Shown: positions 6,191-8,567 of the stretch, piece after piece | Layout of the letters: each line of letters opens with the position of its first letter | Position numbering within the stretch: position 1 is the first letter of the stretch | Origin: Cellvibrionales bacterium UBA1969 | GTDB taxonomy: Bacteria; Pseudomonadota; Gammaproteobacteria; Pseudomonadales; UBA7434 | Direction of reading: 5' to 3' | NCBI GenBank assembly: GCA_002339085.1 | Contig: DDDX01000080.1 | Coordinates: forward strand, 1 to 8,567 | DNA: 8,567 nt | Program-made: the position numbers and the translations under genes | Notes under the pieces: generated by a model | What the model was told of the DNA's origin: nothing | Databases searched by the model: none | Seen by the model: the letters and a program-made list of their open reading frames with translations, nothing else

Positions 6191-6634
6191 TTATTGATTA
6201 GCGCCGTAAACCTGATCGGCACGCTGGCAAAACGCATCGACCAAAGAATGACTGACCGACTCTAACACAGCGCTGGCCAACCGAGAAGTGACCGAATTCT
6301 TCACCACAAACTCCAGCTGCAAGGACACCTTGCAGGCACCCTCTCGCAACTCAGTAAATTGCCAGCTACCGGCCAACTGTGAAAGCGGCCCTTGCTCTAG
6401 TGCTAGAGTTATTTGACTGGGCGGCGTTAACTGATTACGGGTAGTGAAACTCAACGACACGCCGGCTTTTTTTAACGACAAACTCGCCACCATATGCGAG
6501 GCCGAAGACTCGAGTACCTCAGTAGCCACACAGTTATCGACAAACTCTGGGTAAGCGGCCACATCGTTGACTAAGGCATACATCCGCTCTGCAGAGTGAA
6601 ATAACAAAGCACTGCGTTCAATCACAATACTCAC
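6191..6634 (-). CDS. ratA: RatA / COQ10-like START-domain protein
   Basis: SRPBCC (START-like) fold protein of the RatA/Coq10 family. The E. coli member was reported to inhibit 70S ribosome association; homologues of Coq10 bind ubiquinone, so the native role may be lipid or quinone binding. 147 residues. Family motifs are ERSALLFHSAERMYALVND, VAAYPEFVDNC, FTTRNQLTPP, GPLSQLAGSWQF and the C-terminal FCQRADQVYG. The start is taken as GTG 6632–6634; AAAGGA lies at 6645–6650, about 12 nt away, which is long. The ATG at 6641–6643 is out of frame and hits TGA after three codons; GTG 6623–6625 is an alternative that would drop three residues. A strong hairpin lies just upstream. First gene of the likely ratA–rnfH unit. 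Confidence 0.93.
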   Translation of the reverse strand: MSIVIERSALLFHSAERMYALVNDVAAYPEFVDNCVATEVLESSASHMVASLSLKKAGVSLSFTTRNQLTPPSQITLALEQGPLSQLAGSWQFTELREGACKVSLQLEFVVKNSVTSRLASAVLESVSHSLVDAFCQRADQVYGANQ

Positions 6635-6654
6635 TGTCGCATTAATTCCTTTAT

Positions 6655-6676
6655 CAATAAAGCCATATCTTTATTG
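6655..6676 (-). promoter_or_regulatory. Perfect 8-bp hairpin next to the ratA ribosome site
   Basis: CAATAAAG and CTTTATTG form a perfect 8-bp stem with a 6-nt loop, ending 4 nt before the AAAGGA site (6645–6650). The proximal arm CTTTA can alternatively pair with TAAAG inside the ribosome site (4-nt loop). No T run follows, so it is not an intrinsic terminator for the upstream ORF. A role in translation control is inference. Confidence 0.4.
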
Positions 6677-6724
6677 TTGAAGAGCGTCATGACGGTTATT
6701 CCCAATCAGGCAAAATACTGCAGC

Positions 6725-6949
6725 TCACTTATTATCTTCATCATCGGATGCTTGATGTAGCAAGGGAAACACGTAATGACCATTGCTGTCATTATTCTCA
6801 TCTCCCAGCCCCTCTTCCGTTTGCTCGGGCTTTAAACGTTCGAGATACGCAAAATATTCTTGTTCACTCATGCCATGGCCGGCGGCAAATTTTTTAGCAG
6901 CTTTGATCTGCACTAAGTTTATAATTTTTTTATCGTTAGTTTCAGGCAT
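6725..6949 (-). CDS. Small acidic hypothetical protein
   Basis: Not recognised. From ATG 6947–6949 it has 74 residues: a basic N-terminal half MPETNDKKIINLVQIKAA, then KKFAAGHGMSEQEYFAYLERL, which looks like a short helical pair, and an acidic, probably disordered tail ending SDDEDNK. An in-frame ATG at 6980–6982 would add MSLKRENIFFI; neither start has a clear ribosome site, so the start is uncertain. There is no signal peptide or membrane segment. It lies 90 nt upstream of ratA on the same strand and diverges from smpB. Coherent amino-acid composition, with helix-forming stretches and few rare residues, argues for a real gene, but no family is claimed. Confidence 0.6.
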   Translation of the reverse strand: MPETNDKKIINLVQIKAAKKFAAGHGMSEQEYFAYLERLKPEQTEEGLGDENNDSNGHYVFPLLHQASDDEDNK

Positions 6950-6967
6950 AATGAAAAAAATGTTTTC

Positions 6968-6979
6968 TCGCTTAAGCGA
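6968..6979. repeat. 12-bp perfect palindrome
   Basis: TCGCTTAAGCGA is its own reverse complement. It lies 18 nt upstream of the preferred start of the small acidic ORF, or at codons 2–5 if the longer start is used. It could be an operator; nothing else is shown. Confidence 0.35.
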
Positions 6980-7193
6980 CATTTAAAGGCTTTAATGACA
7001 ATTGAAATCAGTTTATCAAACTTTTTGCATATTGGGGATGAATCATGCTTTATAAGAGAGGAAGAATAAATATCGAGCGCAAACATGAGGCTAATTGTGG
7101 GCTTTTGATACGAGTCGAACCTAAAATTCATGTTAAAATCTGATAATAAGACCACAACTCAAGTCCAAAACTGAATCTTAACCTTCAAAGCGC

Positions 7194-7199
7194 TATACT
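7194..7199 (+). promoter_or_regulatory. Candidate -10 box of smpB, immediately before the start codon
   Basis: TATACT matches TATAAT at 5 of 6 positions and ends 8 nt before the smpB ATG. At 17-nt spacing the -35 would be CTGAAT (7171–7176), a weak match. If used, transcription would start within a few bases of the ATG. No Shine-Dalgarno sequence is visible in the 20 nt before the ATG, which fits a leaderless mRNA. Confidence 0.4.
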
Positions 7200-7207
7200 T
7201 ATCCACT

Positions 7208-7684
7208 ATGGCCAAGAAACCCAAAAACACTGAACATATCATCGCGCAAAATAAACGTGCCCGACACGATTACCTCATTCAAGAAAAATACGAGGCCGGC
7301 TTGGTGTTAACGGGCTGGGAAGTCAAAAGCCTGCGTGCCGGAAAAGGCCAACTGACCGATAGCTATGTGTTTTTGCGTGACGGCGAAGCTTGGCTGCTAG
7401 GCGCACACATCGAGCCGCTGAAAACTGCCAGCACCCACGTGGTAGCCGAACCCACTCGCTACCGCAAACTACTGTTAAACAGCAAAGAATTAGCCAAGAT
7501 TTTTGCCGCAACTCAGCAAAAGGGCTATACCTGTCTGGCCTTAAAGCTGTATTGGAAGCAGCATTTAATTAAATGTGAAATTGCGCTGGGCAAAGGGAAA
7601 AAAGATCACGATAAGCGATCGACTGAAAAAGATCGTGACTGGGACCGCCAAAAGCAACGCATTGCCCGCGAACATAACCGCTAA
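7208..7684 (+). CDS. smpB: SsrA-binding protein SmpB
   Basis: Obligate protein partner of tmRNA in trans-translation: it binds the tRNA-like domain and places its C-terminal tail in the empty mRNA channel of stalled ribosomes. 158 residues (E. coli 160). The OB-fold core shows NKRARHDYLIQEKYEAGLV, then GWEVKSLRAGKGQLTDSYV, the LLLNSKEL segment, and YTCLALKLYWK. The tail GKGKKDHDKRSTEKDRDW is the conserved basic segment that folds in the decoding centre. ATG 7208 aligns with the family start; there is no recognisable ribosome site. Its RNA partner ssrA starts 556 nt downstream on the same strand, separated by a small ORF on the other strand. Convergent with that ORF (13-nt gap). Confidence 0.98.
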   Translation: MAKKPKNTEHIIAQNKRARHDYLIQEKYEAGLVLTGWEVKSLRAGKGQLTDSYVFLRDGEAWLLGAHIEPLKTASTHVVAEPTRYRKLLLNSKELAKIFAATQQKGYTCLALKLYWKQHLIKCEIALGKGKKDHDKRSTEKDRDWDRQKQRIAREHNR

Positions 7685-7697
7685 ATAAATCGCTAAA

Positions 7698-7922
7698 CTA
7701 CCTGACAATAGCCCTATAAAACCCTATTACTATTTCTAAAATAAGCCATAGGCACGGCAATCCAAAAGCGATGAATTCTATATCCACCCAATCCTGAGAA
7801 TTATTTGCGCCTAACCACCCGTTAAAATATAAAGCGACCATTAAACAACTCATGACTACCAACAAACCTCTCGCTAAGAATTTCGCGAAAGATTGAAGCC
7901 AAGGCTTAATCGCTTTCCACAT
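7698..7922 (-). CDS. Small two-helix membrane protein, unknown
   Basis: Not recognised. 74 residues with two predicted transmembrane helices: about 16–38 (LARGLLVVMSCLMVALYFNGWL) and 48–70 (IEFIAFGLPCLWLILEIVIGF). They are joined by a short polar loop GANNSQDWVD. Basic residues at both ends (K3, K6, K14, R18; R69, R74) suggest both termini in the cytoplasm. ATG 7920–7922 has only a weak GAGAA upstream. Inserted between smpB and ssrA on the opposite strand. A hydrophobic ORF with a coherent hairpin topology is likely to be real, but its function cannot be inferred. Confidence 0.6.
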   Translation of the reverse strand: MWKAIKPWLQSFAKFLARGLLVVMSCLMVALYFNGWLGANNSQDWVDIEFIAFGLPCLWLILEIVIGFYRAIVR

Positions 7923-7991
7923 TTAAAAATTCTCAAAAATATAATGGCAGTCACTATGGCATAAACGCCATAAAACCGAAACCACTGGAGC

Positions 7992-8005
7992 TTTTCGCGC
8001 GAAAA
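7992..8005. repeat. 14-bp perfect palindrome
   Basis: TTTTCGCGCGAAAA equals its reverse complement over all 14 bases, with a CG-rich core and A/T flanks typical of operators. It lies about 70 nt upstream of the minus-strand membrane ORF and about 65 nt before the TTGACA of the ssrA region. Confidence 0.45.
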
Positions 8006-8039
8006 TAACCGTTAGATTAGCATCGGTTAATTCACCCGT

Positions 8040-8066
8040 CCGGCAAAGCTCAGCTAGTATTGCCGG
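8040..8066. repeat. 7-bp inverted repeat before the ssrA promoter region
   Basis: CCGGCAA (8040–8046) and TTGCCGG (8060–8066) are perfect inverted copies with a 13-nt centre that itself contains AGCTCAGCT. The right arm ends 4 nt before a TTGACA. No T run follows on either side, so it looks more like an operator than a terminator. Confidence 0.4.
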
Positions 8067-8070
8067 CCGT

Positions 8071-8098
8071 TTGACAGAAGTGAAAAAGCGCCTATTTA
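8071..8098 (+). promoter_or_regulatory. Candidate upstream promoter of ssrA
   Basis: A perfect TTGACA (8071–8076) is followed by 16 nt and TATTTA (8093–8098), 4 of 6 to TATAAT. It would start a precursor with about 135 nt before the mature tmRNA. Confidence 0.4.
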
Positions 8099-8118
8099 TG
8101 CGTGACCCGCAGGAAGCG

Positions 8119-8127
8119 TGTTATACT
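8119..8127 (+). promoter_or_regulatory. Extended -10 promoter candidate of ssrA
   Basis: TGTTATACT is an extended -10 element (TGn followed by TATACT, 5 of 6). The expected start near 8134 gives a precursor leader of about 105 nt, to be removed by RNase P at the 5' end of the tRNA-like domain. The -35 region is unremarkable, as allowed for extended -10 promoters. Confidence 0.5.
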
Positions 8128-8240
8128 GTAGTCGTGGACGATTAATACGGCATTTTAGTTATCGCTAAAGTACCAAAAATAATCACTAACACATTGAAAA
8201 AAAAGGCTTTGTAGCGTAAGCCGCGTTTCAATACCACAAT

Positions 8241-8567
8241 GGGGACGATCTGGATTCGACGCCGGTGACGAAACCAAAGGTGCATGTCGAGAGGGTAGTG
8301 ACTCTCGTAAAACAATCGCTGTAACTTTATAGTTGCCAACGACGAAAACTACGCTCTAGCGGCCTAAACCCTGCTAGCAGTCACCATTGGATGCTTGTAA
8401 ACGAGAAGTGACTGTCATATAGAACAAGCTAGTCTGCGGGTATGTTCAGGGCCAACAGGCAAAACTTTACTGAGCTCGTCTCTTATCGCCCTGCCCGCTG
8501 GGCCGCGAGAGATCAAAATAATAGGCGGATCTAAGCATGTAGAGCCGATGGCAGAGTGCTGACGGAC
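8241..8567 (+). ncRNA. ssrA: Transfer-messenger RNA (tmRNA), 3' end cut by window edge
   Basis: Rescues stalled ribosomes together with SmpB. The 5' end GGGGACGATCTGGATTCGACG is the one-piece tmRNA acceptor and D-like start, close to E. coli. CGAGAG (8288–8293) pairs with CTCTCG (8302–8307), and AGTGA (8297–8301) can pair with TCGCT (8316–8320), giving pseudoknot 1. The tag frame starts at GCC 8335 and ends at TAA 8365–8367. It encodes ANDENYALAA, identical to E. coli, with the conserved TAGTT just before the resume codon. The later CTAAGCATGTAGAGCCGA matches the segment before the T arm. The visible sequence stops at the T arm, so roughly 35–40 nt with the T loop, acceptor 3' strand and CCA are missing. 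Confidence 0.97.
8335..8367 (+). other. tmRNA proteolysis tag reading frame
   Basis: Resume codon GCC at 8335, then AAC GAC GAA AAC TAC GCT CTA GCG GCC TAA, giving A-N-D-E-N-Y-A-L-A-A. The LAA-type end is the degron recognised by ClpXP and ClpAP. Synonymous changes from E. coli (GCC, CTA, GCG, GCC) show the peptide is conserved while the RNA has diverged. Confidence 0.97.

Larger units (their letters stand above)
7923..8240. other. Dyad-rich non-coding region upstream of ssrA
   Basis: 318 nt without a supported gene. The left half holds four inverted repeats: TATGGC/GCCATA (7955–7972), the 14-bp palindrome TTTTCGCGCGAAAA (7992–8005), TAACCG/CGGTTA (8006–8029) and CCGGCAA/TTGCCGG (8040–8066). 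The right half holds two promoter candidates for ssrA and the AT-rich sequence transcribed into the tmRNA precursor. A minus-strand open frame across 8142–8339 overlaps the tmRNA and looks spurious. No tRNA was seen. Confidence 0.6.

Noticed and set aside
6919..7155. 78-residue minus-strand open frame
   Set aside because: Overlaps the small acidic ORF in another frame, AT-driven composition (Lys/Ser/Phe/Ile-rich), no ribosome site.
8142..8339. 65-residue minus-strand open frame
   Set aside because: Overlaps the 5' part of the tmRNA, which is unambiguous; the frame has no family features.
7208..8567. Integration site or genomic island at ssrA
   Set aside because: The ssrA 3' end, the usual integrase target, lies outside the window, and no integrase or attachment repeat is visible here.

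Overview
This window is a chromosomal housekeeping block from a gammaproteobacterium. The order grpE–dnaK, recN, fur, bamE (omlA), rnfH, ratA, smpB matches, from memory, the arrangement in Pseudomonas and relatives. Moderate GC, a Pseudomonas-type Fur without the enterobacterial Cys/His tail, and an E. coli-like tmRNA tag suggest a marine-type Pseudomonadales/Cellvibrionales lineage. The species cannot be named from the sequence alone.

Left part (1–2784, minus strand): dnaK runs off the left edge only a few codons before its expected end, and grpE lies upstream of it. Each gene has its own near-consensus sigma-32 promoter, both with a 13-nt spacer, so this is a heat-shock chaperone locus. The dnaK leader (about 110 nt) contains three overlapping hairpins that cannot all form together. 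GrpE appears to start at a GTG that overlaps an out-of-frame ATG-TGA.

Middle part (2785–5809): recN (plus strand) diverges from grpE across a 335-nt gap and converges on fur (minus strand). Fur diverges from bamE, an outer-membrane assembly lipoprotein. The perfect TATAAT of fur overlaps the -10 box of bamE on the opposite strand.

Right part (5810–8567): rnfH and ratA (minus strand) form a small toxin-antitoxin-like or conserved accessory pair, converging on bamE. An unrecognised small acidic ORF lies upstream of ratA on the same strand. smpB (plus strand) and ssrA (plus strand, cut by the right edge) are the two partners of trans-translation. They are separated by an unrecognised 74-residue two-helix membrane ORF on the minus strand and a 318-nt non-coding stretch rich in dyads. 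smpB has a -10-like box so close to its ATG that its mRNA may be leaderless.

Functionally, the genes cover protein folding under stress (DnaK/GrpE), double-strand-break repair (RecN), iron homeostasis (Fur), envelope assembly (BamE) and ribosome rescue (SmpB/tmRNA). I found no mobile element, CRISPR array, phage or defence module. The points worth a second look are regulatory ones in the intergenic regions, not a new gene system.
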